This document shows, one piece after another, positions 51,522-61,040 of a stretch of 64,000 nucleotides of DNA. Numbering within the stretch: position 1 is the stretch's first letter; each line of letters opens with the position of its first letter. Location of the stretch: NCBI RefSeq assembly GCF_030160635.1, contig NZ_BSOS01000073.1, positions 124,001 to 188,000 on the forward strand, read 5' to 3'. The notes beneath the pieces are model-generated. The model saw nothing but the letters and a program-made list of their open reading frames with translations, did no database searches and was not told the DNA's origin. Source of the stretch: Acidocella aquatica. Its GTDB lineage: Bacteria; Pseudomonadota; Alphaproteobacteria; Acetobacterales; Acetobacteraceae. The translations under genes and the position numbers were made by a program.

Positions 51522-52717
51522 AGCCGCCCTCCCCCCAACCGGAAGGCTCCGCGCTGGAAGTGCTGCGGGCGTTTTTTGTGCTGGGGCTGACATCGTTTGG
51601 CGGACCGGTGGCGCATTTTGGGTATTTTCGCCGGGAGTTTGTGGAAAAACGCGCCTGGCTGAGCGAGCATGATTACTCCGGGCTGCTTGCGCTATGCCAG
51701 TTTCTGCCGGGACCGGCATCCAGCCAGACCGGCTTTTGCATAGGGCTGAAACGCGCCGGGTGGCGGGGCGGGCTGGCGGCCTGGGTGGGGTTCACCCTGC
51801 CCTCGGCTTTGCTGATGCTGGCCCTGGCGCATTGGATGGACATGTTCCAGGGCATGCCGATGGCGCGCGGGGCGCTGCATGGGTTGCAGCTGGCGGCAGT
51901 GGCCGTGGTGGCGCAGGCGGTGTGCGTGATGGCGCGCAGCCTTTGTCCTGATACGCCGCGCCGGGCGCTCGCACTGCTGGCGGCGGCGATTTTGGGGCTG
52001 CAGCCTGATACGGCCGGACAGATATTGGTGTTGGTGATCGGCGCGGTGATTGGCCGCCTGGCGCTGGAGCAGGACAGGCCCGCAGCACCTTTCAGGCCGG
52101 CTGCGGGGATATCCCTGCGGACGCATCGCGCGGCGCTGCTGTGCATGCTGGCGTTTCTGGTGTTGCTTATACTGGCCTTTCTGGCGCCTGAGAGCGGCGT
52201 GCTGGCGCTGTTCGGGGCGTTTTACCGCGCGGGGGCGCTGGTATTCGGCGGCGGGCATGTGGTGCTGCCGCTGCTGCGCGACGCGGTGGTGGTGCCGGGC
52301 TGGATTTCGCCGCGGTGGTTTTTGGCCGGTTATGGCGCGGCGCAGGCCGTGCCGGGGCCATTGTTCACCGTGGCGGCGTTTTTGGGCGCGCTGGCCAGCG
52401 GCGGCCCCGGTGGCCTATTGGGGGCCACGGTTGCCACCATGGCGATTTTTCTGCCGGGCCTGCTGATAGTGGCGGCCACCCTCCCCTACTGGGAGGTTTT
52501 GCGCGGCCGGCGCGGCCTGGCGTCGGCGATGATGGGCGTGAATGCCGCCGTGGTCGGGTTGCTGGGAGCGGCGTTGATTAATCTGTTGACCCTGAGCACG
52601 ATGCGGAGCGTCTGGGATTTGCCTATTACCGCCGCTGCGCTGCTGCTGCTCACGGTGGGGCGCGCAAGGCCGCTGCTGGTGGTGGTGTTCTGCGCCGCCG
52701 CCGGGATGGTGCTTTAG
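51518..52717 (+). CDS. chrA: Chromate transporter ChrA
   Basis: A 399-residue membrane protein of the long, two-domain CHR family. The first repeat has FFVLGLTSFGGPVAHFGYFRREFVEKRAWLSEHDY and the second has FYRAGALVFGGGHVVLPLLRDAVVVPGWISPRWFLAGYGAAQAVPGPLFTVAAFLGA. About ten to twelve membrane helices are expected. It exports chromate, or may act on sulfate-like anions. Coupled to the HIT gene. Its TAG stop lies within the first unit of the tandem 101-bp repeat. Confidence 0.93.
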   Translation: MKPPSPQPEGSALEVLRAFFVLGLTSFGGPVAHFGYFRREFVEKRAWLSEHDYSGLLALCQFLPGPASSQTGFCIGLKRAGWRGGLAAWVGFTLPSALLMLALAHWMDMFQGMPMARGALHGLQLAAVAVVAQAVCVMARSLCPDTPRRALALLAAAILGLQPDTAGQILVLVIGAVIGRLALEQDRPAAPFRPAAGISLRTHRAALLCMLAFLVLLILAFLAPESGVLALFGAFYRAGALVFGGGHVVLPLLRDAVVVPGWISPRWFLAGYGAAQAVPGPLFTVAAFLGALASGGPGGLLGATVATMAIFLPGLLIVAATLPYWEVLRGRRGLASAMMGVNAAVVGLLGAALINLLTLSTMRSVWDLPITAAALLLLTVGRARPLLVVVFCAAAGMVL

Positions 52718-52912
52718 CCTGATCGCTTTAAGTGCGATCAGGCTAAAGCCGTTTTTCTGAGGGCGATTCACGCTTTCGGCTCGCTCGGTTGAGCGAACCT
52801 CAAACGATCGCGCTTTAGCCTGATCGCTTTAAGTGCGATCAGGCTAAAGCCGTTTTTCTGAGGGCGATTCACGCTTTCGGCTCGCTCGGTTGAGCGAACC
52901 TCAAACGATCGC
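52711..52912. repeat. Exact tandem duplication of a 101-bp repeat (family A)
   Basis: Units 52711-52811 and 52812-52912 are identical base for base. Each has a perfect 16-bp stem (GCTTTAGCCTGATCGC) with a 7-nt loop, followed by GTTTTTCTGA, an intrinsic terminator. The second half has a short hairpin around CGCTCGGTTGAGCG. The first unit supplies the chrA stop codon and terminator. A third, 2-bp-shorter copy is at 44562-44658. Confidence 0.95.
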
Positions 52913-52950
52913 GCTCCAGGTGATGTGGACTGGTGGGACTCCGGCGCGGC

Positions 52951-53583
52951 TTATTTTGGCCGGGTGATATCCAGACGGGCTTGAGGCTGAATTTCAGCGT
53001 AGGCGGAGGCCCCGCCGGCGCGCAATATGATGCCCGCGCCGAACGTGTCGAACACACCGTCTTTGAGCAAGACAGGAGCGATATGGATGCCCACGACCTC
53101 CCCCAGGACAAGCCAGCTTGGCACAAGGGCGCCTGCGGCGGATTTGAGCTGGATGATGTCGGCCAGCTTGCACTCAAAATTCACCGGGCTTTCAGCCACG
53201 CGCGGCGGGGCGACCAAACGCGAAGGGGCTTTGGTGAGGCCCGCCAGGGTGAATTCATCCGTGCCGTAAGGAACTGGGGCGCTGGTCTCATTCATCGCCG
53301 CCGCCAGCGTGCGGGTGGTGAGGTTCCACACGAACTCTCCGGTCTCGCGCACATTGCGCAGTGAATCCTTGGCGCCGATGCTGGAGAAGCCGATGATCGG
53401 CGGGTGATAGTTGAAGGCGTTGAAAAAACTGTAGGGCGCCAGATTGACCGAGCCGTCAGCACCCTGGGTGGAAACCCAGCCGATCGGCCGGGGGCCGACG
53501 ATTGCGTTGAACGGGTCATGCGCGAGGCCGTGGCCTGATGCGGGTTCGTAGAAATATTTTGTGCCGTCCATATGTGGCAGCAT
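52951..53583 (-). CDS. Flavin reductase family protein
   Basis: A 210-residue FMN-binding protein with the split-barrel fold. PFNAIVGPRPIGWVSTQGADGSVNLAPYSFFNAFNYHPPIIGFSS is the diagnostic flavoprotein signature. ETGEFVWNLTTRTLAAAMN and GEVVGIHIAPVLLKDGVFD follow. It reduces FMN with NAD(P)H or works as part of a two-component oxygenase; no partner is nearby. The start is the ATG at 53583 with GGAGG close upstream; the ATG at 53571 is an alternative. Confidence 0.9.
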   Translation of the reverse strand: MLPHMDGTKYFYEPASGHGLAHDPFNAIVGPRPIGWVSTQGADGSVNLAPYSFFNAFNYHPPIIGFSSIGAKDSLRNVRETGEFVWNLTTRTLAAAMNETSAPVPYGTDEFTLAGLTKAPSRLVAPPRVAESPVNFECKLADIIQLKSAAGALVPSWLVLGEVVGIHIAPVLLKDGVFDTFGAGIILRAGGASAYAEIQPQARLDITRPK

Positions 53584-53604
53584 ATGCCTCCGAGACGCCC
53601 TAGA

Positions 53605-54963
53605 TCAACTCACGCGGCTTTTAATCAGGCGTTCCATGTCCAGCGACTGGGGCGGGTTGTGGAATTCATGCAGGTCGCCGTTCATGGCCAGATCGAATCT
53701 GACGACACGGTTGCGGCCTTCGGTTTTGGCTTTATCCAATGCCTGACCGGCGCGGCGCACCAGCTCCTGCGGGTTGTTGGCATCGGCGAGGCTGGAGAAG
53801 GCGGCGGCGCCGCAGCTGATGGTGAGGAAGCCGGTGCCGCTGCCTGTATGGGCGATTTGCAGCGCCTGCACGGTTTCCAAAATGACGCTGGCGACGCGCG
53901 CGGCGCCTTTGTCGTCCGCCAGGGGTAACAGAACGGCGATTTGCCCGCCCCGGTGGCGGGCTACCACATCCCCCGTGCGGCGGGGCACGGATTTGATCGC
54001 CTGGGCGACACGGCGCAGGCAGGCATCGCCGGCGATGCTGCCATAAATTTTATTGTAGTCGCGGAAATTGTCGATATCGATGAGCGCCAGCCCCAACGGG
54101 AGACTGCTGCGCACCGCGCGTTTGAATTCATGGACCAGGCTGAGATCGAACTGGCGGCGGTTGGAGAGCCCGGTGAGATCGTCCTCAAGGGTCAGTTCCC
54201 GCAGGGCGGCGTTGGCCTGCAGGACAGCGGTGTTGGCCTCGCGCAGGCTGGCTTCGGCCTGGTGCTGGAGGGTGACATCCACCAGCACGCCAGCGGCCGT
54301 GGCGCGGCCAATGGCGCGGCCGCGCATGATGACGTGGCGCTGCTCGCCATCAGGGCGGCACAGGCGCAGCTTAAGTTCAAACTCGCCGCCTTCGGCCATG
54401 GTGGCGGCAAGAGTATTCGACAGCGATTGGCGGTCTTCGGAGGGAAACAGCTCCAGCACGGTATCCATCGCCGGGAGGAAACCAGCCTGGGTGACACCGT
54501 GCAGGCGGTACATGGCGGCTGACCACTCGAACACCCTGCCCGCCAGATCCACCCGCCAATGGCCGAATTGTGCCGCCGATTCGGCTAGCTCCAGCATGGC
54601 ACGGGCGCTCTCGGCCACGGAATTGGCATGCTCGATCCGCCGCCGCAGACACCGCCCCATGGCGCGGGCCAACTGCGATTTCATGCCAGCCAGCAAAGGC
54701 CACAGGCTAAGGCCGATGACCAGTTGCCCGGCGGCGGCGGCCAGGGGCAGGGCCGAGGCAGCGCCTTGCCATTTGTGCGCGAGCCCGAGCAGCAGCAGGG
54801 TTTGCAGCCCGGCTTCGGCGGCGAGCACACAAGCGACGATCCAGCGGCGGTTACCCAAAATATTGGCATCGCGCGCCCGGAAGACTTGCAGCAGAGCAAG
54901 AGTCACCGAAGCATAGGCCAGGGCGCTCATCAACGCGGAGAGTTCAGCTTGCCCGATCGTCAT
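53605..54963 (-). CDS. PAS-GGDEF domain membrane protein with degenerate active site (RGGQI)
   Basis: A 452-residue protein with an N-terminal membrane part (about three hydrophobic helices, 1-95), a PAS-like domain (about 120-235) and a GGDEF domain (about 260-435). LEDDLTGLSNRRQFDLSL and LGLALIDIDNFRDYNKIYG are conserved. The active-site loop reads ARHRGGQIAVLLP, with RGGQI (338-342) in place of GG[DE]EF, so the catalytic acidic residues are missing. It probably cannot make c-di-GMP. AGGAGG lies before the ATG at 54963. It is a paralogue of the next gene. Confidence 0.88.
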   Translation of the reverse strand: MTIGQAELSALMSALAYASVTLALLQVFRARDANILGNRRWIVACVLAAEAGLQTLLLLGLAHKWQGAASALPLAAAAGQLVIGLSLWPLLAGMKSQLARAMGRCLRRRIEHANSVAESARAMLELAESAAQFGHWRVDLAGRVFEWSAAMYRLHGVTQAGFLPAMDTVLELFPSEDRQSLSNTLAATMAEGGEFELKLRLCRPDGEQRHVIMRGRAIGRATAAGVLVDVTLQHQAEASLREANTAVLQANAALRELTLEDDLTGLSNRRQFDLSLVHEFKRAVRSSLPLGLALIDIDNFRDYNKIYGSIAGDACLRRVAQAIKSVPRRTGDVVARHRGGQIAVLLPLADDKGAARVASVILETVQALQIAHTGSGTGFLTISCGAAAFSSLADANNPQELVRRAGQALDKAKTEGRNRVVRFDLAMNGDLHEFHNPPQSLDMERLIKSRVS

Positions 54964-55117
54964 TGGCTTCAACCTCCTGGGCAGGCTCGCGCCTGCGCCG
55001 CCAAATTAAATTATCAAGGCCAAATCATCAGGCCGGAAACCCATCCGGTGATCCCAATGTCCGGGCGTGGCTCAACCTAGGGGGCAAGGGTTTAATATTC
55101 GGCTAACCGGCGCGGAT

Positions 55118-56398
55118 TCAGCCGCGCGCGGCGAGGACACTGAGCAGTTCCACCTCACGGTAGCCGCTGGCACGGTTGCCGCCAGCTTCCTTGGCGTCAG
55201 CCAGGGCGCGGGCGGCGCGGCGGGTGAGTTCCAGCGGGTTATAAAGATCGTCCATGCCGACAAACGCGGCGGCGCCGCAGGAGGCGGTGAGCCCCCCCGT
55301 TTCATGCCCGGCGTTGGGCAGGGCGAGGGCGCGCACGGCCTCAAGGATTTGGGTGGCCACGCGCTGGGCTCCGGCGGAGTCAGCCAAAGGCAGCAGCACA
55401 GCGATTTCAGTGTCGCCGTAACGGGCCACGACATCGCCGGTACGGCGGGGGACCGCCTGCACCGCCTGGGCCACCGCGCGCAGGCAGGCATCGGCGTCCA
55501 ACGCCCCGTAATAGGCGGCGAATGCGCGGAAATGGTCGATTTCCAGCAGCACCATGCCCAGCGGCTTGCGGCTGCGCACGGCACGTTTGAACTCGTAACC
55601 AAGGCTGAGGTCGAACTGGCGGCGGTCAGCCAGGCCGGTGAGTTCATCCTCCAGCGGCAGGCCGCGCGCGGCGGAAAGCGCGGAGATTGCCTCAGCCCGT
55701 TTGGGCTCGGTGACATCCACCATCACGCCGTTCAGCTCCCCCACCTGCCCGCTGGCATCCAGCGCCGCCGCGCCGCGCAGAATGACATGGCGTATCTCGC
55801 CGTCAGGACGGCGCAGGCGCGCCGCGACCTCGAAATTGTTCTGGTTGACGGCAGCCTCCTGCAGCAACACCCCGATCCGCTTGCCGTCCACCGGGTGGAA
55901 GGCCGCCAGCGCGCTCTCGAGGCGCGGCTTGTAGTGCTCGCGCCACAGGCCGTGAATGCGATACATCTCATCCGACCAGCTCAACTGGTAGTCCGGCACG
56001 CTAAGCTGCCAATGCCCGACATGCCCGCTCTGCTCGGCCAATGCCAGCCAGTTGCGCGCCGCCGCCGCCGCCGCCTCGGCGCGTTGCGCGCGCGCCAGCA
56101 GCCGGCTGTTGAGGATACGCAACTGGCCACGCCTGATGCGCGCCACCACCGGCCAGAAATTGAGCGGCAAGGCCACCAGGCAGGCCGCCGCCAGCATCTG
56201 CAGAGCCGGCAGGGCAACGGGAAAATTGAAATGCGCGGCAAGCCCCAGCAGCATCTGCACCAGCGCCCCGGTGCTGAGTACCGCAAGCAGCACCCCCCGC
56301 CGCTGCCCGAGCACGGAGGTTTCGCTGGCCGTGAACATGTCGTTAACGGCCATGGCCATCGCAATATACGCAATCGCGCCAAATGTGTTTGCGAGCAT
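55118..56398 (-). CDS. PAS-GGDEF domain membrane protein with degenerate active site (GDTEI)
   Basis: A 426-residue paralogue of the preceding entry with the same order: membrane helices (1-90), PAS-like domain (about 110-230) and GGDEF domain (about 245-415). The active-site loop reads ARYGDTEIAVLLP: GDTEI (328-332) stands in for GG[DE]EF. The second glycine and the metal-binding acidic position are replaced, while a following glutamate remains. Reduced or absent cyclase activity is likely. AAGGTGG precedes the ATG at 56398. Same strand as the paralogue; 155 bp separate the two. Confidence 0.88.
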   Translation of the reverse strand: MLANTFGAIAYIAMAMAVNDMFTASETSVLGQRRGVLLAVLSTGALVQMLLGLAAHFNFPVALPALQMLAAACLVALPLNFWPVVARIRRGQLRILNSRLLARAQRAEAAAAAARNWLALAEQSGHVGHWQLSVPDYQLSWSDEMYRIHGLWREHYKPRLESALAAFHPVDGKRIGVLLQEAAVNQNNFEVAARLRRPDGEIRHVILRGAAALDASGQVGELNGVMVDVTEPKRAEAISALSAARGLPLEDELTGLADRRQFDLSLGYEFKRAVRSRKPLGMVLLEIDHFRAFAAYYGALDADACLRAVAQAVQAVPRRTGDVVARYGDTEIAVLLPLADSAGAQRVATQILEAVRALALPNAGHETGGLTASCGAAAFVGMDDLYNPLELTRRAARALADAKEAGGNRASGYREVELLSVLAARG

Positions 56399-56472
56399 TT
56401 TGTTCCACCTTGGAAATAAATCTGCCGGATTTGTTAAGATCCGGTGTCTTTCATATGCTAGCAGTCACAGAG

Positions 56473-56883
56473 TTAATCGGTGGCTAACGGCTCGGCGGAA
56501 ATAATCACCTGGGCGAAGGCGTAGGGATATTCATCAGTCAGCGACAAGGCGATGTGCGGCGCGTGCCCCGGCGGCACCATGGCGTGCAAGCGCGCCAGCG
56601 CCGCGCCGTGCAGCTGCATCGCCGGCTGGCCGTTGGGCAAATTCACCACGCGCAGGTCGGAGAGGAAGATACCATCGCGGAAGCCCGTGCCCAGAGCTTT
56701 CGCACAGGCCTCCTTCGCCGCGAAACGCTTGGCGTAGCTGGCTGCGCGCGTAACCGGCCGCAGATCGGCGCGCGCACGCTCGCCCTCGGAAAATGTGCGG
56801 TGGGTGAAACGCTCGCCAAACCGGGCCAGGCTCGCCTCAATGCGGCGGATGTCGCACAGGTCGGAACCAAGGCCGAGGATCAT
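56473..56883 (-). CDS. acpS: Holo-[acyl-carrier-protein] synthase
   Basis: A 136-residue 4'-phosphopantetheinyl transferase. [33 protein letters not shown] carries the metal-binding aspartate. [18 protein letters not shown] carries the second signature and the catalytic glutamate. It activates acyl carrier protein for fatty-acid synthesis. It overlaps the spoT/rsh stop by 4 bp, so it is translated with it. Confidence 0.96.
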   Translation of the reverse strand: MILGLGSDLCDIRRIEASLARFGERFTHRTFSEGERARADLRPVTRAASYAKRFAAKEACAKALGTGFRDGIFLSDLRVVNLPNGQPAMQLHGAALARLHAMVPPGHAPHIALSLTDEYPYAFAQVIISAEPLATD

Positions 56884-59138
56884 GACTTGGCGCGTTCGAC
56901 CTGGGCGATGCCGGCGGCGCCGCGCAGGCCCGCGATGACCTGGCCGAGGTGGCGGGAGTCGCGGACTTCGACATCGACGAGGGCTTCGAAAAAATCCTGC
57001 TGGCGATGCGTGATCTTCAGATTGGCGATGGAGCCGTCCTGTTTCGCGACGGCGTTGGTCAGTGCTGCGAGCGCGCCGGGGCCGTTGTTGGCGATAACGC
57101 TGATGCGGCCGGTGAAACGGGGGGATTTGGAATCGGCGCGGCCGAGGTGGGTGGTGTCCCAGTCAACGTCGATGAAGCGTTCCGGCGTGGCGGCGAAGGT
57201 CTCCAGGGTCGCGCAATCCTTGGCGTGGACGGTGACACCTTTGCCGTTGGCGACGATGCCGACAATTTTGTCGCCGGGCAGCGGGTGGCAACAGCCGGCG
57301 TAGTGGACATCCATCCCCGCGACGAGGCCGGTGACAGCCATGCCGGTTTCGGCCTTGTGGCCCGCGCCGCGGGGCGAGCGGGCGGTGAGCGACTGGCCCA
57401 TGAAGGCCGGGAGCATGCGCGGGGCGCGGACTTCCTTCAGCTCCGGGTAGGCGGCGTAGACGACATCCTTGGGGCCCAGCGCACCGGTGGCGACCGCGAC
57501 GAAAAGATCGTCGAGCGAGGCCTGCTTGAGCGTTTTTGCCGTGGCTTCCAGTACTTTTTCAGAGCCGTCGACACCTTCCTGGCGGAAGGCCTTGGCCAGG
57601 GTGGATTTGCCGGCATCGCGGTGCTGCTCGCGCACCTGCTGCGTGAGGAAACGGCGGATGCGCGCACGCGCCTTGCCGGTGACGACGAAACGCTCCCACG
57701 CCGGGGATGGCGTGCCGCCGCGCGCGGTTAGAATTTCGACCTGATCGCCGTTCTGCAATTCGTAACGAAGCGGCATCAACCGGCCGTTGATGCGCGCGCC
57801 GACGCACGCGTCGCCGATCTGGCTGTGGACGGCGTAGGCGAAATCCACCGAGGTGGCACCGCGCGGCAGCTGGATGAGCTGCCCCTTGGGGGTGAAGCAG
57901 AACACCTGGTCCTGGTAGAGCTCGAGCTTGGTGTTTTCCAGAAAATCATCCGGCGCCGCGGAGTTTTCCAGAATTTCCAGAAGATCCTGCACCCAGCGGA
58001 ATTGTTTGATATCCGACTGGGAGGCGTCGGATTGTTTGTAGAGCCAGTGGGCGGCAACGCCGTTTTCCGCGACCATCTGCATCTCGGCGGTGCGGATCTG
58101 GATTTCGATTTTCTGGTTGCGCGGATGACGCAGGGTGACGCCGGTGTGCAGCGACTGGTAGCCGTTGGCCTTGGGGGTTGAGATGTAGTCCTTGAAGCGC
58201 CCGGCGATGACGGGATAGGCGGCGTGGATGCCGCCCAGCGCGACGTAGCAGGCCTCGCGCGTCGGCACGATGATGCGGAAGGCCATGATGTCCGACAACT
58301 GCTCGAACGCCACGTTGCGGCGCTGCATTTTTTCCCAGATGGAATAAGGCGATTTCTCGCGCCCGGAAATTTCGACAACATCTACCCCCGCCTCGCGGCA
58401 GACGCGCAGCAGCTCCTGGCGGACTTCCTCGATGACATCGGCACCCTGGCCGCGCAGAAAGTTGAGGCGGGCCTGAATGGTATCGTATGCCTCGGGGTCG
58501 ATTTCGGCAAAAGAACGGGTTTGCAGCTCGGTCTTCAGCGATTCCATGCCGATGCGCTCGGCCAGCGGCGCATAGATTTCCATGGTCTCGCGCGCGATGC
58601 GCTGGCGCTTATGGGCGGCGCCGATGGCGCCAATGGTGCGCATATTGTGCAGGCGGTCCGCGAGCTTGACGATGAGGACCCGGATGTCCTTGCTCATGGC
58701 CAGCACGAGCTTGCGGAAGTTCTCGGCCTGCTTGGTACGGTCTGATTGCAGCTCCAGGCGGGTGAGCTTGGTTACGCCATCGACCAGGCCGGCGACCTCG
58801 GCCCCGAAGCGCTTCTGCACCATGGGCAGGGTGACGGAGGTGTCCTCCACAACGTCGTGCAGGAGCGCGGTGATGATGGAAGAAGAGTCCAGACGGTAGC
58901 CGGCCAGGATGCCCGCCACCGCCAGCGGATGGGTGATGTAGGGTTCGCCGTCGTCGCGCTTCTGGTCCTCATGCGCCTTGAGGGCCACGGTATAGGCGTC
59001 GTCGATGACCGCCGGGTCTGCCTTGCTGTCGTAAGCGGAGATACGCGAGAGCAGGCCGCCCAGTTCCGGGTGGAACCCGCCAGCCCCCACGCCCTCCGGC
59101 GCAAAACAAATAACTGGTGCCCTGCAAGCTGTTAGCAT
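56880..59138 (-). CDS. spoT: Bifunctional (p)ppGpp synthase/hydrolase (RelA/SpoT homologue)
   Basis: A 752-residue alarmone enzyme. The HD hydrolase domain (about 45-200) is intact with [29 protein letters not shown] and [12 protein letters not shown]. The synthetase domain (about 240-350) has [16 protein letters not shown] and the DIMAFRIIV strand. A TGS domain follows ([28 protein letters not shown]). A zinc-finger-like [12 protein letters not shown] and a C-terminal ACT domain complete the order. The first 20 residues ([16 protein letters not shown]) look atypical, and a GTG downstream may be the true start. Sole alarmone enzyme in many alphaproteobacteria. Follows rpoZ, as in many bacteria. 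Confidence 0.96.
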   Translation of the reverse strand: MLTACRAPVICFAPEGVGAGGFHPELGGLLSRISAYDSKADPAVIDDAYTVALKAHEDQKRDDGEPYITHPLAVAGILAGYRLDSSSIITALLHDVVEDTSVTLPMVQKRFGAEVAGLVDGVTKLTRLELQSDRTKQAENFRKLVLAMSKDIRVLIVKLADRLHNMRTIGAIGAAHKRQRIARETMEIYAPLAERIGMESLKTELQTRSFAEIDPEAYDTIQARLNFLRGQGADVIEEVRQELLRVCREAGVDVVEISGREKSPYSIWEKMQRRNVAFEQLSDIMAFRIIVPTREACYVALGGIHAAYPVIAGRFKDYISTPKANGYQSLHTGVTLRHPRNQKIEIQIRTAEMQMVAENGVAAHWLYKQSDASQSDIKQFRWVQDLLEILENSAAPDDFLENTKLELYQDQVFCFTPKGQLIQLPRGATSVDFAYAVHSQIGDACVGARINGRLMPLRYELQNGDQVEILTARGGTPSPAWERFVVTGKARARIRRFLTQQVREQHRDAGKSTLAKAFRQEGVDGSEKVLEATAKTLKQASLDDLFVAVATGALGPKDVVYAAYPELKEVRAPRMLPAFMGQSLTARSPRGAGHKAETGMAVTGLVAGMDVHYAGCCHPLPGDKIVGIVANGKGVTVHAKDCATLETFAATPERFIDVDWDTTHLGRADSKSPRFTGRISVIANNGPGALAALTNAVAKQDGSIANLKITHRQQDFFEALVDVEVRDSRHLGQVIAGLRGAAGIAQVERAKS

Positions 59139-59216
59139 GATGGGGTCAGCTTACGGCAGCTATGCTGCGGTGCAAAGCACTGAATGCGGCCGAAGCCGCG
59201 GGAGGCAAAAAAACTT

Positions 59217-59355
59217 TAGAGCGCAATGACATTAGATGCGCTCGCTTTGCGCGCGAACATAATGTCTGAATTGACCTCTACTTCTTTGATTTAGAGGTGG
59301 ATTCAGACATTGCATAAAATCGCGGAGCGATTTGATGTAATGTCATCCGGCTCTA
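59217..59355. repeat. Inverted pair of family B repeats
   Basis: Units 59217-59280 and 59292-59355, 64 bp each, are imperfect reverse complements of each other. Both carry ATGACAT..., TCGC and ATGTCTGAAT...CCTCTA. The 20087-20157 element is a third copy. Each unit is itself an imperfect palindrome. The pair lies between rpoZ and spoT on the minus strand, so the intervening mRNA could fold strongly. Confidence 0.85.
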
Positions 59356-59358
59356 GAA

Positions 59359-59766
59359 TCAGCGGCGGGTTTTGCCGCCGAGTTCTGCCTCGATGGCTGC
59401 CTGGATGTCTTCCGGGGTCATTTCCTCGGCTTCGGCGGCCATGGCGGCGGCTTCTTCCTCGGCGGAGACATCCTGCAGGCCGAAAATATTCTGGTCGGTC
59501 GGGATCAGGTCGGCCACTTCCTCGTCAATAGGCTCCGGCTCGGGCACGCGCGAGAGGGATTTGACCAGATCCTGCTCGAGTTCCGGCAGGGCCAGGGTCT
59601 CCTCGGCGATTTCACGCAGGGCGACGACCGGGTTTTTATCGTTGTCCCGGTCGATGGTCAGTTGCTCGCCACGGCTGATGTTGCGGGCGCGCTGAGCGGC
59701 CAGCAGAACCAGTTCAAACCGGTTCGGCACTTTTAAAACGCAGTCTTCAACGGTGACGCGGGCCAT
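59359..59766 (-). CDS. rpoZ: RNA polymerase omega subunit
   Basis: A 135-residue omega subunit: [33 protein letters not shown] followed by [18 protein letters not shown]. The latter is the conserved fold that latches onto beta-prime. The C-terminal extension (about 80-135) is acidic ([23 protein letters not shown]), as in alphaproteobacterial omegas. It precedes spoT on the same strand, the classical rpoZ-spoT order, here separated by an inverted repeat pair. Confidence 0.96.
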   Translation of the reverse strand: MARVTVEDCVLKVPNRFELVLLAAQRARNISRGEQLTIDRDNDKNPVVALREIAEETLALPELEQDLVKSLSRVPEPEPIDEEVADLIPTDQNIFGLQDVSAEEEAAAMAAEAEEMTPEDIQAAIEAELGGKTRR

Positions 59767-59831
59767 CCGAAATGCTCCAGGCAGAAAATTGAACGCTCGC
59801 CTTAGCCTGCGGGCTGGTGCGATGCAACCCT

Positions 59832-60335
59832 TTACGAGGGGTCCTCATGCCAGGGCTGTATGCCTTGCGGGGGGAGTTCGGCCAGCAGGGTGGCAACATT
59901 CTGGCGCAGGGTGGGGTGGCGCCAGCCTGGGGCCACGTCCAGGATCGGGCGGAGCACGAAGGCACGCTGATGCGCTCGCGGGTGCGGCAGGATGGGGTCC
60001 GGGGTGGCGCGGATCATCCCGTTGAGGTCAATGATGTCAAGATCGAGCGTGCGCGCGGCGTTAGGCTCGGCGCGCCGGCGGCCGAAATGGGCTTCGATCT
60101 CGTGCAGGCGCGTGAGCAGCTCCACCGGGCCGATCTCGCCGAAAAAGCGGATGACGCCGTTGCAATAGTCTGGCTGGCCGCCGCGCGGCTGCGGCGCCGT
60201 GCGGTACCAGTTGGACAAGGCGACAAACGACAGTCCAGAAATGCTACACAGCAGCGGCACGGCGGCGCGGCAGGTCTCAACGGGGGTGGAACCATCCACC
60301 CCGGTGAGATTGGCACCAATCGCAATGAGGATCAT
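59832..60335 (-). CDS. folK: 6-hydroxymethyl-dihydropterin pyrophosphokinase
   Basis: A 167-residue folate enzyme starting [12 protein letters not shown]. Characteristic parts are [57 protein letters not shown] (HPPK signature) and [18 protein letters not shown]. It transfers pyrophosphate from ATP to the pterin. It lies 65 bp upstream of rpoZ on the same strand. Confidence 0.95.
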   Translation of the reverse strand: MILIAIGANLTGVDGSTPVETCRAAVPLLCSISGLSFVALSNWYRTAPQPRGGQPDYCNGVIRFFGEIGPVELLTRLHEIEAHFGRRRAEPNAARTLDLDIIDLNGMIRATPDPILPHPRAHQRAFVLRPILDVAPGWRHPTLRQNVATLLAELPPQGIQPWHEDPS

Positions 60336-60464
60336 AACTGAAAGCGCTTCACGACTTTCCTTCCAGAAAATGGTAAGATTAATTAGGAGTGTCTATATTC
60401 TAACATTTATTGCAATATTGTATATCACGTTTAACTATTTTTTTACTTTTAGGAAATGACCCAT

Positions 60465-61040
60465 ATGCGCTTTGTCCCGCAGGAACGCATGGCTTTATTC
60501 ATAGATGGCGCAAATCTCTATGCGGCGACGCGCAGTTTGGGGTTTGATGTGGACTACCGCAGGTTGCTGGATTATTTCAGCGAAAGATCCAATCTGGTAA
60601 GGGCTTATTACTATTCGGCGCTGCTGGATACGGAGGAGTATTCGCCGCTGAAGCCGCTAACCGACTGGCTGGCATATAACGGCTACAGCCTTGTCACAAA
60701 ACCCGCGAAAGAGTTCACCGATGCGCTGGGGCGCCGGCGGATAAAGGGTAATATGGACATCGAGCTGGCGATCGACATGCTGGAGCTGGCCCCGCGGCTT
60801 GACCATGCCGTGTTGTTTTCCGGTGATTCGGATTTTCGCCGTCTGGTGGAGGCGGTACAACGCAAGGGCGTGCGCGTGACGGTGATTTCGACGGTAAAAA
60901 CCAATCCGCCGATGATTGCCGATGAGTTACGCCGGCAGGCGGACCAGTTTGCCGAGCTGGCCGAGATTGCCGCCGAATTTACGCGCAAGCCCCGCGAGCC
61001 GCGCGGGCCGATGGCGAATCGGGAGGATGACTTCGCTTGA
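60465..61040 (+). CDS. NYN domain (LabA/DUF88-like) nuclease family protein
   Basis: About 191 residues. The NYN/PIN-like domain has acidic motifs: MALFIDGANLYAATRSLGFDVDY (first Asp), KGNMDIELAIDML, and VLFSGDSDFRRLVEAVQRKGVRVTVIS (second set). These form a metal-dependent RNase-type site. The start is probably ATG 60465, which has AGGA about 10 nt upstream; ATG 60456 is too close to it. The upstream region (60336-60464) is AT-rich and may hold the promoter. Its TGA overlaps the start of the uracil-DNA glycosylase gene (TGATG). Confidence 0.9.
   Translation: MRFVPQERMALFIDGANLYAATRSLGFDVDYRRLLDYFSERSNLVRAYYYSALLDTEEYSPLKPLTDWLAYNGYSLVTKPAKEFTDALGRRRIKGNMDIELAIDMLELAPRLDHAVLFSGDSDFRRLVEAVQRKGVRVTVISTVKTNPPMIADELRRQADQFAELAEIAAEFTRKPREPRGPMANREDDFA

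Noticed and set aside
55067-56419. A 450-codon open frame on the plus strand
   Set aside because: Antisense to the GGDEF-domain gene; no recognisable content.
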